Assembly: GCA_029255685.2 (NCBI GenBank) | Contig: CM055318.2 | Location: forward strand, 18,977,001 to 19,041,000 | DNA: 64,000 nt | DNA from: Silene conica | Lineage: Eukaryota > Streptophyta > Magnoliopsida > Caryophyllales > Caryophyllaceae | Reading direction: 5' to 3' | Shown: positions 12,331 to 24,269 of the stretch, one piece after another | How positions within the stretch are numbered: position 1 is the stretch's first letter | Layout: each line of letters begins with the position of its first letter | Position numbers and translations under genes: made by a program | Notes under the pieces: model-generated | Told to the model about the DNA's origin: nothing | The model's input: only the letters and a program-made list of their open reading frames with translations | Database searches by the model: none

Positions 12331-12429
12331 ATTTACACATTCCAGAACCTTCCCACCAACCCAATCCATTAACCTAGGGTTTGTTAAGCTTCATGAAACC
12401 GTTTGTTCATTTGTGTAACCAGCCGCTCT
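12331..12429. other. Mariner arm between the LTR remnant and the CACTA element
   Basis: About 100 bp of mariner sequence, ending in TCT (12427-12429), the left copy of the CACTA target duplication. No feature was found. It may be the 5' flank of the plus-strand reading frame at 31641-32118, now split by the CACTA insertion. Confidence 0.5.
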
Positions 12430-12459
12430 CACTACAAAAAAAACGCGGTGTTCTGACCG

Positions 12460-12860
12460 AAAAAATCCGTCAGAAAAGTGGAAATCCGTCAGGAATTTCG
12501 CGTTTCTGACGGATTATCCGTCAGAAATTTCCGTCCCAAATATTCGTCACGAAAATCAAGTTTGTGACGAATTATCCGTCAGAAAAATAATTGTGACGGA
12601 CTTCTGACGGTCTATCCGTAGTAGAAAAAATTCCACGGTCAAATTTTTTTTGACTTTTAGTGACGGATAATCCGTCAGTACTTGGTAATTTGTGACGGAT
12701 AATCCGTCAGTAATTTTGTCCAAAAAGTCAATATTTGACTCAATTTCTGACGGATAATCCGTCGGAAATTTGGTCAACTGTTGACTTTTGTGACGGATTA
12801 TCCGTCGGGAATTTAGTCAATTTTTGACTTTTTTTGACGGGTTATCCGTCAGAATTTAAA
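12460..12860. repeat. CACTA left subterminal repeat array
   Basis: About a dozen copies of TCCGTCAGAAA or TGACGGATAATCCGTCAG occur in both orientations. Many form perfect palindromes (TGACGGATAATCCGTCA). In En/Spm such subterminal motifs bind the TNPA protein. Confidence 0.9.
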
Positions 12861-14121
12861 GCAGTATAGGCAGGAAACAGTTGCTTGCTGTCCAGCCCAA
12901 TGCGATAGCATTGTTCATATTTACAACCTCAAAATCACTAAATCCTGCAAAACATTCATCATCCGCCAAACGGAGATTTATATTTCCAAGTCGACCGCTA
13001 AGCGGGAACCAACACAATTAACCAACAACAAAGAAAAAACATGGGTAAGAAATTGAATTACATAAAATAGTCTTCATAATTCATACACTAACATAAAATA
13101 TGTTCTAAAGTTAATAAGTCATAATCTCAGTTTGCATTTGACTAAACTATGCTAAGTGGTTGGAGGATCAACTGACATGTTATTGCATCCAAAGCCATGA
13201 GGGTCGTCCGAGAAGTCATCACGTCGGTGATAATTTGGCATACTTGAGCATGACTGAGTGGAAAAGAAAGCCTGCATATCACTCCAAGCTTTTTTCATTT
13301 CCGCCATTTCCTCTTGAATTTGTTTTTGAGATGCTTGAGTGCTTTCAACTTGTTCTTTAAGACGCATATTCTCAGTTTGCATTTGACTAAACATGCTTGG
13401 TCGATAAGAACAAGATCGACGATCTCCTCTTTTGTCCCTAGGATTCTCATACCATACCTCTTCACCCAATGGACCGATCCCAAAAAAACCTCCTTTCTTG
13501 TCAAATCCTCCAACAGCTTCGTGGTAGGTCTGATCTCATCCCGAGGCTCTCCGGTTGGCGTTGGTTGACCCAAAAGTTCTTTGTAAGCAGCCTGAAAAAA
13601 AGAGAAATTATTAAATAAAAAATAAATAAAATATATTGTAAAATTATCATTTTAATATGAAAAATATACAATAAGTTGCTCGATTAGAAATACTTACGTC
13701 TGTCCGAGCAGCTCTAGGGTTAATCCACTCCCCCTTCTTGTTTTTCTTCGTCTTCTCAAACACCTTGTACGGTGTAGCCGACTCGCCCTTTAAAAAGCAA
13801 AGAAAACTTATATGTTAATTATATCCGACAATAGAATATTAATTAACCAAATTTAATATTTTAAAAATTTATGAAATACTTGCCATTTCTTTGAAAATAT
13901 CAGAGCAACTCTTGCGGCCTAGAGTGTGGGTGCCCAACGCTTTCCCGTCCTTAGCACCAGACCTTCTATTTGCCTTGTTTATGTCTGATTTTTTTTTAAA
14001 TTCAGGATTGTTCTCGTACCTTGCGTCCAACTTCTCCTTCCAACTATCGGGCACCCAATCCGACTTCTTCTTTCCGTATTTGACACCATTCACCATGTGA
14101 GTAATCAATCTCGTGACCCTC

Positions 14122-15202
14122 TGTAACACCCCCATTTATTTAAGGGCCTGAACTAGGACTCCTCAGATAAATAAAGGTGTTACCATCTCGGTTTCCCGAG
14201 GCAGTAGATACAAAGGAAGATAAACAGTACTTTATATAAAATTTAAACTCAAACATGTTCTTACAAAACCAAAAGATAAAACTGTTCGGATCAAAAAGAA
14301 AGTACAACTCATAGACTATTCTCAAGTGATCTATGCTCTAAACAGGTCCGGGTCCAAGCTTCTCACTTCCCTAAGCTCCCATAGTCTTTAACCTGTCAAT
14401 CTGCTCCCCAATAATTGGTTCATCACAGGTGTTCACGAATACACAGGGTCAACCACGAGGTTGAGTAGAGTAAAACTGTAAACAAACCATAATACTAAAA
14501 ATAGAAAGTCGATCATCTCCGCTCCGAATCACCAGACCCAATATCTCCGCACCAATCACAAGACCCATTATCTCCACACCAATCACAAGACCCATTATCT
14601 CCACACCAATCACAAGACCCATTATCTCCACACCAATCACAAGACCCATTATCTCATCGCCTCTTCGTTATCACAATATAATATAAAAGCACAATATAAA
14701 GTTCACATGATAATCTATAACAACACGATTGATAGCAATTATGAACGGTTTACACATCATCAAACACTAGTAGTTTCCCCTACCTGTAGTTGCAGAAGCA
14801 AATGGCAAACGCACAACCGTACTCAAAAGTGCTCCACACGAAAACTTCCACCTAAAAGTATATTACTTAATTAATATATATCCCTAACTCACGTATAGCT
14901 TGCACACATTCTATTTATAGACACTTCCTATATTTAGAAAGTTTCCCAACAACCGAGTTACCCAAAATAGTAACTTTCCAAATATAGTAGCTTCTAAAAA
15001 TAGTAACTCCGACAAATAAATATACACTTGGGTTTGAAATTCAAAACTAAATCTTACCATAAATACCAATTATGCATATACTATAATTATCATATTACCC
15101 CATAATATCAATTAGATTTGCCATAAATAAAAGATACCTCACCATAATTACTACATATATTAATCATAAATATTATTGATATCAAAATATACCAATATAC
15201 AT

Positions 15203-15267
<65 letters not shown>

Positions 15268-16533
15268 GGAAAATAAAACCAACAGCCCCTTAAAGCACGC
15301 CCCAACCCGACACAAAACCCCCTTCACCCGACTGCACGACACCTTGCACCTCGCCGACCACCGTCACACTCGACCCCCGCACTGCATACTCCACCCCCGA
15401 CACCCACCAGCATCACCGACTCCCTCCAGCAAGACGAACCAGAGCCTCAAAACCCCTGGTCCATCACGCAAAATCCCATTAAATGGCCTGAACACAACCC
15501 TTCCAGCCACCACCTACGCCAGCATCACCACCCTAGACCACGCCCACTAACACCCCTGACATCAGACCTCAAGTAACGGTGGTAGCACCGTGTTGACCTC
15601 CCCCGAGTCGACGGTGTTACCACCCCCAACAGTCCCTGTACACACGCGCACAACAGGTAGTGACACAGACACGAAAAAGAAAACACCCTGACCACCCCTA
15701 CGAACGCCCCTGCAACACCCTGACCAGCCACCACCAACCACCACGATTACTACCCCTGACATCACCCAAATACCACACATCCCACAACACCAGGACTCAT
15801 ACAAAAAAAAACTTGCAGACCCAACCAAAACGAATCACAGAAATACATGTGCATAAAACCGTATAGAACATATCACAACGACCCTTTCTGACACCAAACT
15901 AACCACCCTAAAGGACGGTCCTAAACAGAAAACGACACCCAACAAGAAGTCTAATTCCATTCATTATAATCCTTAGTATAAGAGAATGCAAAACAACAGG
16001 AAAACAAACGTGTTATGCTAAGCAGAAAAAACAAAGAAAACCATACTGTACAAAGAGGATTACGTGACTGTGGTGAGTAGACTGGCTTAAGGGCTAAAAC
16101 GAACCACCGTACACCGGTCTGTGACCACCGTGACTGGCTCCTTCCTCTTCCCTGATGTAACGGCTAAGTCTATGAGGTTTTAGATCTGAGTTTTTGATGA
16201 AGGGTTTAGGTGAAAAAGCACCCTAAATAAGGCGGCAGGACAGGGTTTAAAACAGAGTTCTGAAAACATGTGTGGGCTAGGTTTTGGTCACGCTTTTCGA
16301 GGCCCAAAATGAGACACCAGCAGGTCCCAAGTTCGACCCCTACTAACACCATACTACCACTATTAACATCAAGTGTCTCGATTCCCATTTCGAATCCCAC
16401 TGACGGCTAAAACACTTATCAAAACATGAGTGTACGCAAGGTTATAAAACGATCATTTTAACGAATAACCCATCACTTAACTATAACATCACCATGAATT
16501 ATCAAAATATAAATAAAATTCCGGGTTATTACA
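14122..16533 (-). repeat. Gypsy 3' LTR
   Basis: 2412 bp, near-identical to 21857-24269. It includes a 27-bp minisatellite (14545-14655), a (TAA)n microsatellite (about 15206-15266), a C-rich block (15290-15800), and the inverted TGTAACACCCCC / GGGTTATTACA ends. Confidence 0.96.
14545..14655. repeat. 27-bp minisatellite in the gypsy LTR (copied at 22280-22390)
   Basis: Four tandem near-identical 27-bp units of the form ACCAATCACAAGACCCATTA plus TCTCCAC. Because 27 is divisible by three, the minus strand stays open and reads as a MGLVIGVEI repeat. I treat that as an artefact. Confidence 0.9.
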
Positions 16534-16700
16534 GTCTTCCCCCCTTAAAAAGAACTTCGTCCCGAAGTTCGTCCTCACCCGAGTGACCAAAACAACCAAC
16601 TCAAACGAACTTGAAACATAAACATCACAAAACTTTAATTAAATAACAGAGTATCACATTCCACTCCCCTTAAAGAAAAGTTACGTCCGCGTAACTTACC

Positions 16701-19700
16701 TCAATCGAACAAATGTGGATAACGCTCTCTCATGGACGCCTCAGGCTCCCACGTAGCTTCCTCCTGATTATGGTTGGTCCACAAGACCTTCACCAAGGAC
16801 GTCTCCCCATTGCGAGTCTTCCGCACCTTCCTATCCAGAATTTCCTTCGGGGTCTCAATGTATGCCAACTGTTCATCTACCTCAATCACCTCGTGCTGAA
16901 GCACATGTGATGGATCACTCACGTATTTCCTCAACTGGGACACATGGAACACATTATGGACCTTGGATAGGGTTGGAGGCAAAGCTAAGCGATATGCCAC
17001 CTCTCCAACTCTGTCCAAGATCTCAAATGGTACAATAAATTTCTGACTCAGTTTGCCACGCTTGCCAAACCTCATCACACCCTTCATCGGAGAGACCTTC
17101 AGTAGAACTTTCTCTCCGACCTCAAACGAAATATCACTCCTTTTCAGATCCGCATAGCTCTTCTGTCGATCCTGAGCGGCCCTCATCCTCTGTCGAATAA
17201 TTTGAACCTGCTCCACCATCTCCTGAATCATATCTGGCCCCAATGTCACAACATCAGCTCGATCATCCCAACATACAGGGCTCCGACACTTCCTCCCATA
17301 TAGAGCCTCGAAAGGGGCCATGCCAATGCTTGCATGGTAGCTGTTATTATAAGAAAACTCGATCAACCCCAGTCGATCCTCCCAAGATCCTCCGAACTCC
17401 AGTACACAAGCCCTCAACATATCCTCAAGAGTCTGAATCGTCCGCTCAGTCTGACCATCAGTAGCCGGATGAAAAGCTGTACTCATCTTCAATTGGGTAC
17501 CCAAAGCAGCCTGCAACTCCTGCCAAAACCTGGATATAAACCTCGAGTCTCGATCTGAAACAATATCCTTGGGTACGCCATGCAGTTTGACCACATTCTG
17601 AACATACGACTTAGCCAATTCAGCTTTACTCCAGGTATCTTTCATAGGAATAAAGTGAGCTGACTTAGTTAAACGATCTACAATCACCCAAATCATGTTG
17701 TTGCCTCTCTGAGTCCGAGGCAACCCCACAATAAAGTCCATCGAAATATTCTCCCACTTCCACTCTGGCACATCTAGTGGCTGAACCTTCCCTTGAGGTC
17801 TCTTATGCTCCCCTTTCACTCGCTGACAAGTCAAACACCTCGACACAAACTCTGCGACTTCCTTCTTCATATTAGGCCACCAAAACGTCTTCTTAAGATC
17901 CTTATACAACTTATCACCCTCTGGGTGAACAGAATAAGGAGTAGCATGAGCTTCAGTCAGGATCTTCTTCTTTAGCTTCTCAACACTCGGTACACACCAT
18001 CGCCCACTGAACCTCAAGCTACCATCGGTATGAATACTGAACTTGGATGACTCATCACCATTTCCATTCTCCACCAACAAACGCCACTTCTGGATTCTCT
18101 CATCGTTCTGTTGTAACTCCCGAATCTCCCCATACAACTCAGGCTCCACTGTTAAGTCACCAAGGGTGTCCCCTTTCCGGATCATGAATATTCCCATCTC
18201 CCTTAGTTCACCATACAACCTCCCTCTCGATCTGGCACAATCCAAAGCATGTATTGCCTTCCTACTTAGAGCGTCAGCTACCACATTCGCCTTGCCTTCG
18301 TGGTAGACAATCTGCATATCATAATCTCCGATCAACTCTATCCACCTCCTCTGCCTCATGTTCAACTCTTTCTGGGTGTAGATATATTTCAGGCTCTTGT
18401 GATCAGAAAACACCTTAAAAGTGGCTCCATAAAGATAATGTCGCCACAATTTCAGTGCAAAGACCACAGCGCCCAATTCCAAATCATGAGTCGGATAATT
18501 CTCTTCATAAGTCTTCAACTGACGAGATGCATATGCGATCACTCTCCCATTCTGCATTAGCACACAACCCAACCCATGTTTGGATGCGTCGGTGTATACT
18601 TCGAAATTATCACTTCCAACTGGCAAGGCCAGGATAGGAGCTGTTGTCAGGCGTTCCTTAAGAGTCAGGAATGCCTTCTCACAACTCTCATCCCAGATAT
18701 AACGGTTCTCTTTCCTCATCAACGACGTCAACGGCTTTGCTATCTTTGAAAAATCCTTGACGAATCTCCGGTAATACCCAGCTAAACCCAGAAAGCTTCG
18801 AATCTCACTCACATTCTTCGGACTCTGCCACTTAGTCACTGCCTCGATCTTACTAGGGTCAACAGCCACTCCCTCTTTTGAAATTACATGCCCCAGAAAT
18901 GCCACTTTCTCCAACCAGAACTCACATTTGCTCAACTTAGCATTGAGCTTATGCTCCTCCAAGGTCTGAAGTACTTTCCTCAAATGATCTTCGTGCTCCT
19001 CTGCATTCTTGGAATATACCAGGATATCATCGATAAATACCACCACGAACTTGTCGAGATACGGGCTGAAGACTCGATTCATCAAGTCCATGAACACAGC
19101 TGGAGCATTAGTCAATCCAAAGGGCATAACCACAAATTGATAGTGGCCATACCTCGTTCGGAAAGCGGTCTTCGGAATATCCTCATCCTTTATCCTCAAC
19201 TGATGATACCCGGATCTTAAATCAATCTTGGAGAAAACCCCGGCTCCACTCAACTGATCGAACAAGTCGTCAATTCTCGGCAAAGGATAACGATTCTTGA
19301 TGGTTACATTGTTCAGCTCTCGATAATCAACACACAATCTCAAACTCCCATCCTTCTTTTTCACAAACAAGACAGGTGCTCCCCAGGGCGACACACTGGG
19401 TCGGATGAACCCTTTTTCAGCTAGTTCATCCAATTGCTTCTTCAACTCCTCCATTTCCTTCGGTCCCATGCGGTACGGTGACTTAGATATTGGTCCCGCC
19501 CCAGGTTTTAGGTCAATGGAGAATTCCACTTTCCTCCTCGGCGGTAACCCCGGAACGTCGTCACGAAAAACTCCCTCAAACTCCCGTACCACAGGTATCT
19601 CACTAGTCTTGGGGGTCTCAGCCTCACAATTCCACATTTGACACAAGATCAGGCTCTCTCCTTTCCTCAAACTAGACTTCAGAGTGTTTACAGAAATGAA

Positions 19701-21308
19701 TTTGATTTTTGGTTTGACTCGGTATCCCTTGTAAGACACCCTCACTCCCTTAGGTCCCTTCAAAGAAATCTTCTTTTGATGGCAATCGATGAAAGCTCGA
19801 TACTTCCCTAGCCAGTCCATCCCCAGAATCACCTCAAAGCCCCCCAGAGGAAACTCTATGAGGTCACAATAGAAAATTGCTTCTCCGACTTTGATGGGTA
19901 CACTACCATATACTCTATTACAGACTATCGACTCGCCTGATGGTATGGTCACTGGATCCGCGATCCAATCAAATCTCTCAAGTCCCAAGGCCTTAACATG
20001 ATCTCTAGACACAAACGAATGGGTGGCACCGGAATCGAAAAGTACAAAAGTAGGCTTAGAGTTCACAAGAAAAGTACCGGTTACCACGTGCGCATCCTCC
20101 TGAGCTGCCTGTTTTCCCATGGCAAAGAGCTTGCCACTGGACTTGGCTCCACTCTGGCTAGCAGAAGAAGTCCCAGCCTGCTGATTTCCTGCCGTCCCCG
20201 TCTTGTTGTTATTCCCACCTCCATTGTACTGATTCTGATATGAACGGTTCTGAATGTTGTTGTTGTTGTTGTAGTTCCTCTGGTAGTTGCTGCTGCCTCC
20301 AGACTTCGCACCCCCACCATAGTTTGTCATGGGTGTGCGATAGCCACTGCTGCCATAGGACTGAGTGCGAGGTCCCTGGTATCCGGATGTAGGTGTACGA
20401 TAGCCCCCGGACTGATTTCCCCCAGATGAACGACACACCGCCTGCTTGTGTCCCGTCTTTCCACAGCCGAAACAAACTATTCCTACAGAACCACTGCCGG
20501 AACCTCCACTCCTGAAGCTGCCCCCACTCGGATTCCTTCCACCACCAGAGGCACTACTCCCGAAATACCCACTGTACTTGTTATTACTTTGCTTTTTCGA
20601 TCCTGAACCCTCTGCCACTGTTTCAGCTTTCCTCTTTTCTGACTTGGACTGTTTGTCCTTTTTATTCATATCCGAAAGCCTCTTCGCCGCCCCAGCCCGT
20701 AAATAGATGTCACGGATTGTGGTGGGCGGAGCTGCAATCAGTCTCTTTTTGATGGCGATTGACAAGCCCCTCTCGAACTTCATGGCTAGCATAGCATCAT
20801 CCAGTCCCATATCTCTCACATAGTGTACCAGCTGGATGAATTTCCTGTAGTAAACCTCTACAGTCATGTCCTCCGTCATCTGGAATGAGTCGAACTCCTC
20901 CCTCAGCTTGCTCTTTTGGAATTCTGGTAGAAACGCCTCGTTCAGAACCCCCTGGAATGCGTCCCACGGTACAAACGCGGATCCACCCTCTGTAGCTGCT
21001 TCCCGGAGCTCTCCCTTATTCGCGGTCCACCAATCTCCAGCCATACCCCTCAGATAGTGGGCAGCCTGGTCTACCTTCAATTCTTCCGGGCAATCCAGCA
21101 ACTCGAACAGATTATCGAATTCCCGACACCAAGCTCCTAACAGATGAGGTTCCCCCTCCCCAGTGAATTGGGTAGGGCGGTGTCTTGCAATGATTGTGCT
21201 CATCTTCGCGGAGTCCATTTGTTTGGCCTTTAGGGCCGCATTTTCAGCTATTAGACGGTCCACCTCTTCTTGGGTGATGTTAACGGCATTATCCCTTCGT
21301 GGAGGCAT
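16701..21308 (-). CDS. Ty3/gypsy gag-pol polyprotein with chromodomain
   Basis: A 1535-residue uninterrupted frame if it starts at MPPRRDN (21308); an upstream in-frame ATG at 21356 would add 16 residues. Domain order, numbered from the upstream ATG, is: retrotransposon gag (about 60-230), CCHC knuckle [14 protein letters not shown] (~295), aspartic protease [12 protein letters not shown] (~440), reverse transcriptase with [10 protein letters not shown] (~775), and RNase H starting [12 protein letters not shown] (~918). These are followed by integrase with an HHCC finger ending CLTCQ (~1170), a DD-E core ([16 protein letters not shown]), and a C-terminal chromodomain-like region (about 1500-1550, [11 protein letters not shown] to EEATWEPE). 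Domain order and the chromodomain place it among chromoviruses; the Tekay/Del lineage is likely from the long LTRs but not proven. No stop or frameshift was seen, so it may be active. Confidence 0.95.
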   Translation of the reverse strand: MPPRRDNAVNITQEEVDRLIAENAALKAKQMDSAKMSTIIARHRPTQFTGEGEPHLLGAWCREFDNLFELLDCPEELKVDQAAHYLRGMAGDWWTANKGELREAATEGGSAFVPWDAFQGVLNEAFLPEFQKSKLREEFDSFQMTEDMTVEVYYRKFIQLVHYVRDMGLDDAMLAMKFERGLSIAIKKRLIAAPPTTIRDIYLRAGAAKRLSDMNKKDKQSKSEKRKAETVAEGSGSKKQSNNKYSGYFGSSASGGGRNPSGGSFRSGGSGSGSVGIVCFGCGKTGHKQAVCRSSGGNQSGGYRTPTSGYQGPRTQSYGSSGYRTPMTNYGGGAKSGGSSNYQRNYNNNNNIQNRSYQNQYNGGGNNNKTGTAGNQQAGTSSASQSGAKSSGKLFAMGKQAAQEDAHVVTGTFLVNSKPTFVLFDSGATHSFVSRDHVKALGLERFDWIADPVTIPSGESIVCNRVYGSVPIKVGEAIFYCDLIEFPLGGFEVILGMDWLGKYRAFIDCHQKKISLKGPKGVRVSYKGYRVKPKIKFISVNTLKSSLRKGESLILCQMWNCEAETPKTSEIPVVREFEGVFRDDVPGLPPRRKVEFSIDLKPGAGPISKSPYRMGPKEMEELKKQLDELAEKGFIRPSVSPWGAPVLFVKKKDGSLRLCVDYRELNNVTIKNRYPLPRIDDLFDQLSGAGVFSKIDLRSGYHQLRIKDEDIPKTAFRTRYGHYQFVVMPFGLTNAPAVFMDLMNRVFSPYLDKFVVVFIDDILVYSKNAEEHEDHLRKVLQTLEEHKLNAKLSKCEFWLEKVAFLGHVISKEGVAVDPSKIEAVTKWQSPKNVSEIRSFLGLAGYYRRFVKDFSKIAKPLTSLMRKENRYIWDESCEKAFLTLKERLTTAPILALPVGSDNFEVYTDASKHGLGCVLMQNGRVIAYASRQLKTYEENYPTHDLELGAVVFALKLWRHYLYGATFKVFSDHKSLKYIYTQKELNMRQRRWIELIGDYDMQIVYHEGKANVVADALSRKAIHALDCARSRGRLYGELREMGIFMIRKGDTLGDLTVEPELYGEIRELQQNDERIQKWRLLVENGNGDESSKFSIHTDGSLRFSGRWCVPSVEKLKKKILTEAHATPYSVHPEGDKLYKDLKKTFWWPNMKKEVAEFVSRCLTCQRVKGEHKRPQGKVQPLDVPEWKWENISMDFIVGLPRTQRGNNMIWVIVDRLTKSAHFIPMKDTWSKAELAKSYVQNVVKLHGVPKDIVSDRDSRFISRFWQELQAALGTQLKMSTAFHPATDGQTERTIQTLEDMLRACVLEFGGSWEDRLGLIEFSYNNSYHASIGMAPFEALYGRKCRSPVCWDDRADVVTLGPDMIQEMVEQVQIIRQRMRAAQDRQKSYADLKRSDISFEVGEKVLLKVSPMKGVMRFGKRGKLSQKFIVPFEILDRVGEVAYRLALPPTLSKVHNVFHVSQLRKYVSDPSHVLQHEVIEVDEQLAYIETPKEILDRKVRKTRNGETSLVKVLWTNHNQEEATWEPEASMRERYPHLFD

Positions 21309-21841
21309 ACTATAAAACAAGAAAAGAAATGAGTCCCGGCATACGTGGGTACCCATTTGGTTTAGGGCTATGTTCCCTAAGCATCAAAATCTATCAACAC
21401 TTATAATATAGAGTAGTTCTATTCTATAACATGGCTCAGGGATCACATAACCGCATATCACTAGACATGATGAAAGAAGAATTACTAGCATGTTCCAATC
21501 ACTTATTATGCCACAACAATACACACCTTTTATTCAAACAAATAAGGATTCATTCATGCTCATGCCCCTTCTGGCTTTTCCATAAGTCTCTTATACTCAG
21601 AATTCTCATAACACACTTATCACAGTGTGCTATCACTTTCGCTATCTCCTATTCTACCCCTTCTCTCATGTATGCACTCTGGGTTCCCGGGTAAAACTGA
21701 TAGGGCCTACGGTTCGGTGTGAGGGGGCCCCAGACTCATACTTCCCCTTGAGTGTGCTCCTAACAGTCCTATCCCGGGGTTCATTTTATTTAGACTCTCT
21801 TACATTCATTGGGTTCATTAGGTTAGGCCTGAGGATCGTTC

Positions 21842-21853
21842 GCTCTGATACCA
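21842..21853 (-). other. Gypsy primer-binding site
   Basis: On the minus strand TGGTATCAGAGC begins three bases after the 5' LTR. It is complementary to the 3' end of initiator methionine tRNA, which primes minus-strand DNA synthesis in many plant LTR elements. Confidence 0.9.
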
Positions 21854-21856
21854 CTT

Positions 21857-22937
21857 TGTAACACCCCCATTTATTTAAGGGCCTGAACTAGGACTCTTCA
21901 GATAAATAAAGGTGTTACCATCTCGGTTTCCCGAGGCAGTAGATACAAAGGAAGATAAACAGTACTTTATATAAAATTTAAACTCAAACATGTTCTTACA
22001 AAACCAAAAGATAAAACTGTTCGGATCAAAAAGAAAGTACAACTCATAGACTATTCTCAAGTGATCTATGCTCTAAACAGGTCCGGGTCCAAGCTTCTCA
22101 CTTCCCTAAGCTCCCATAGTCTTTAACCTGTCAATCTGCTCCCCAATAATTGGTTCATCACAGGTGTTCACGAATACACAGGGTCAACCACGAGGTTGAG
22201 TAGAGTAAAACTGTAAACAAACCATAATACTAAAAATAGAAAGTCGATCATCTCCGCTCCGAATCACCAGACCCAATATCTCCGCACCAATCACAAGACC
22301 CATTATCTCCACACCAATCACAAGACCCATTATCTCCACACCAATCACAAGACCCATTATCTCCACACCAATCACAAGACCCATTATCTCATCGCCTCTT
22401 CGTTATCACAATATAATATAAAAGCACAATATAAAGTTCACATGATAATCTATAACAACACGATTGATAGCAATTATGAACGGTTTACACATCATCAAAC
22501 ACTAGTAGTTTCCCCTACCTGTAGTTGCAGAAGCAAATGGCAAACGCACAACCGTACTCAAAAGTGCTCCACACGAAAACTTCCACCTAAAAGTATATTA
22601 CTTAATTAATATATATCCCTAACTCACGTATAGCTTGCACACATTCTATTTATAGACACTTCCTATATTTAGAAAGTTTCCCAACAACCGAGTTACCCAA
22701 AATAGTAACTTTCCAAATATAGTAGCTTCTAAAAATAGTAACTCCGACAAATAAATATACACTTGGGTTTGAAATTCAAAACTAAATCTTACCATAAATA
22801 CCAATTATGCATATACTATAATTATCATATTACCCCATAATATCAATTAGATTTGCCATAAATAAAAGATACCTCACCATAATTACTACATATATTAATC
22901 ATAAATATTATTGATATCAAAATATACCAATATACAT

Positions 22938-23002
<65 letters not shown>

Positions 23003-24269
23003 GGAAAATAAAACCAACAGCCCCTTAAAGCACGCCCCAACCCGACACAAAACCCCCTTCACCCGACTGCACGACACCTTGCACCTCGCCGACCACCGTC
23101 ACACTCGACCCCCGCACTGCATACTCCACCCCCGACACCCACCAGCATCACCGACTCCCTCCAGCAAGACGAACCAGAGCCTCAAAACCCCTGGTCCATC
23201 ACGCAAAATCCCATTAAATGGCCTGAACACAACCCTTCCAGCCACCACCTACGCCAGCATCACCACCCTAGACCACGCCCACTAACACCCCTGACATCAG
23301 ACCTCAAGTAACGGTGGTAGCACCGTGTTGACCTCCCCCGAGTCGACGGTGTTACCACCCCCAACAGTCCCTGTACACACGCGCACAACAGGTAGTGACA
23401 CAGACACGAAAAAGAAAACACCCTGACCACCCCTACGAACGCCCCTGCAACACCCTGACCAGCCACCACCAACCACCACGATTACTACCCCTGACATCAC
23501 CCAAATACCACACATCCCACAACACCAGGACTCATACAAAAAAAAAACTTGCAGACCCAACCAAAACGAATCACAGAAATACATGTGCATAAAACCGTAT
23601 AGAACATATCACAACGACCCTTTCTGACACCAAACTAACCACCCTAAAGGACGGTCCTAAACAGAAAACGACACCCAACAAGAAGTCTAATTCCATTCAT
23701 TATAATCCTTAGTATAAGAGAATGCAAAACAACAGGAAAACAAACGTGTTATGCTAAGCAGAAAAAACAAAGAAAACCATACTGTACAAAGAGGATTACG
23801 TGACTGTGGTGAGTAGACTGGCTTAAGGGCTAAAACGAACCACCGTACACCGGTCTGTGACCACCGTGACTGGCTCCTTCCTCTTCCCTGATATAACGGC
23901 TAAGTCTATGAGGTTTTAGATCTGAGTTTTTGATGAAGGGTTTAGGTGAAAAAGCACCCTAAATAAGGCGGCAGGACAGGGTTTAAAACAGAGTTCTGAA
24001 AACATGTGTGGGCTAGGTTTTGGTCACGCTTTTCGAGGCCCAAAATGAGACACCAGCAGGTCCCAAGTTCGACCCCTACTAACACCATACTACCACTATT
24101 AACATCAAGTGTCTCGATTCCCATTTCGAATCCCACTGACGGCTAAAACACTTATCAAAACATGAGTGTACGCAAGGTTATAAAACGATCATTTTAACGA
24201 ATAACCCATCACTTAACTATAACATCACCATGAATTATCAAAATATAAATAAAATTCCGGGTTATTACA
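21857..24269 (-). repeat. Gypsy 5' LTR
   Basis: 2413 bp, the copy from which minus-strand transcription should start. The near-perfect match to the 3' LTR implies a very recent insertion. It contains the same minisatellite (22280-22390) and (TAA)n tract (22941-23001). Confidence 0.96.

Larger units (their letters stand above)
14122..24269 (-). mobile_element. Young intact Ty3/gypsy retrotransposon with C-terminal chromodomain
   Basis: This 10,148-bp element lies within a TNPA-like exon of the CACTA element. Its LTRs are 14122-16533 and 21857-24269, with TG...CA ends and a perfect 5-bp TSD CCCTC (14117-14121 and 24270-24274). Transcription is on the minus strand. The primer-binding site TGGTATCAGAGC (minus strand, 21842-21853) follows the 5' LTR, and a polypurine tract (minus, about 16534-16546) precedes the 3' LTR. 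A single uninterrupted gag-pol frame is present. The LTRs differ by eye at two bases (about 14157/21892 and 16155/23892) and one A-run length (15802/23537). Confidence 0.97.

Noticed and set aside
12460..12860. CRISPR-like array of short repeats
   Set aside because: The repeats are palindromic CACTA subterminal motifs in both orientations with irregular spacing, in plant DNA.
14449..14649. Repeat protein MGLVIGVEI on the minus strand (also 22184-22384)
   Set aside because: The 27-bp minisatellite is a multiple of three, so the frame is open by construction, and it lies in an LTR.
15160..15550. Long open frames reading poly-Leu or poly-Asn at 15160-15342 and 15176-15550 (and copies at 22895-23285)
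   Set aside because: They arise from the (TAA)n microsatellite and C-rich block in the gypsy LTR. Both strands stay open only because of the repeat.
16713..21057. Many plus-strand frames across the gypsy coding region
   Set aside because: Antisense shadows of the gag-pol gene.
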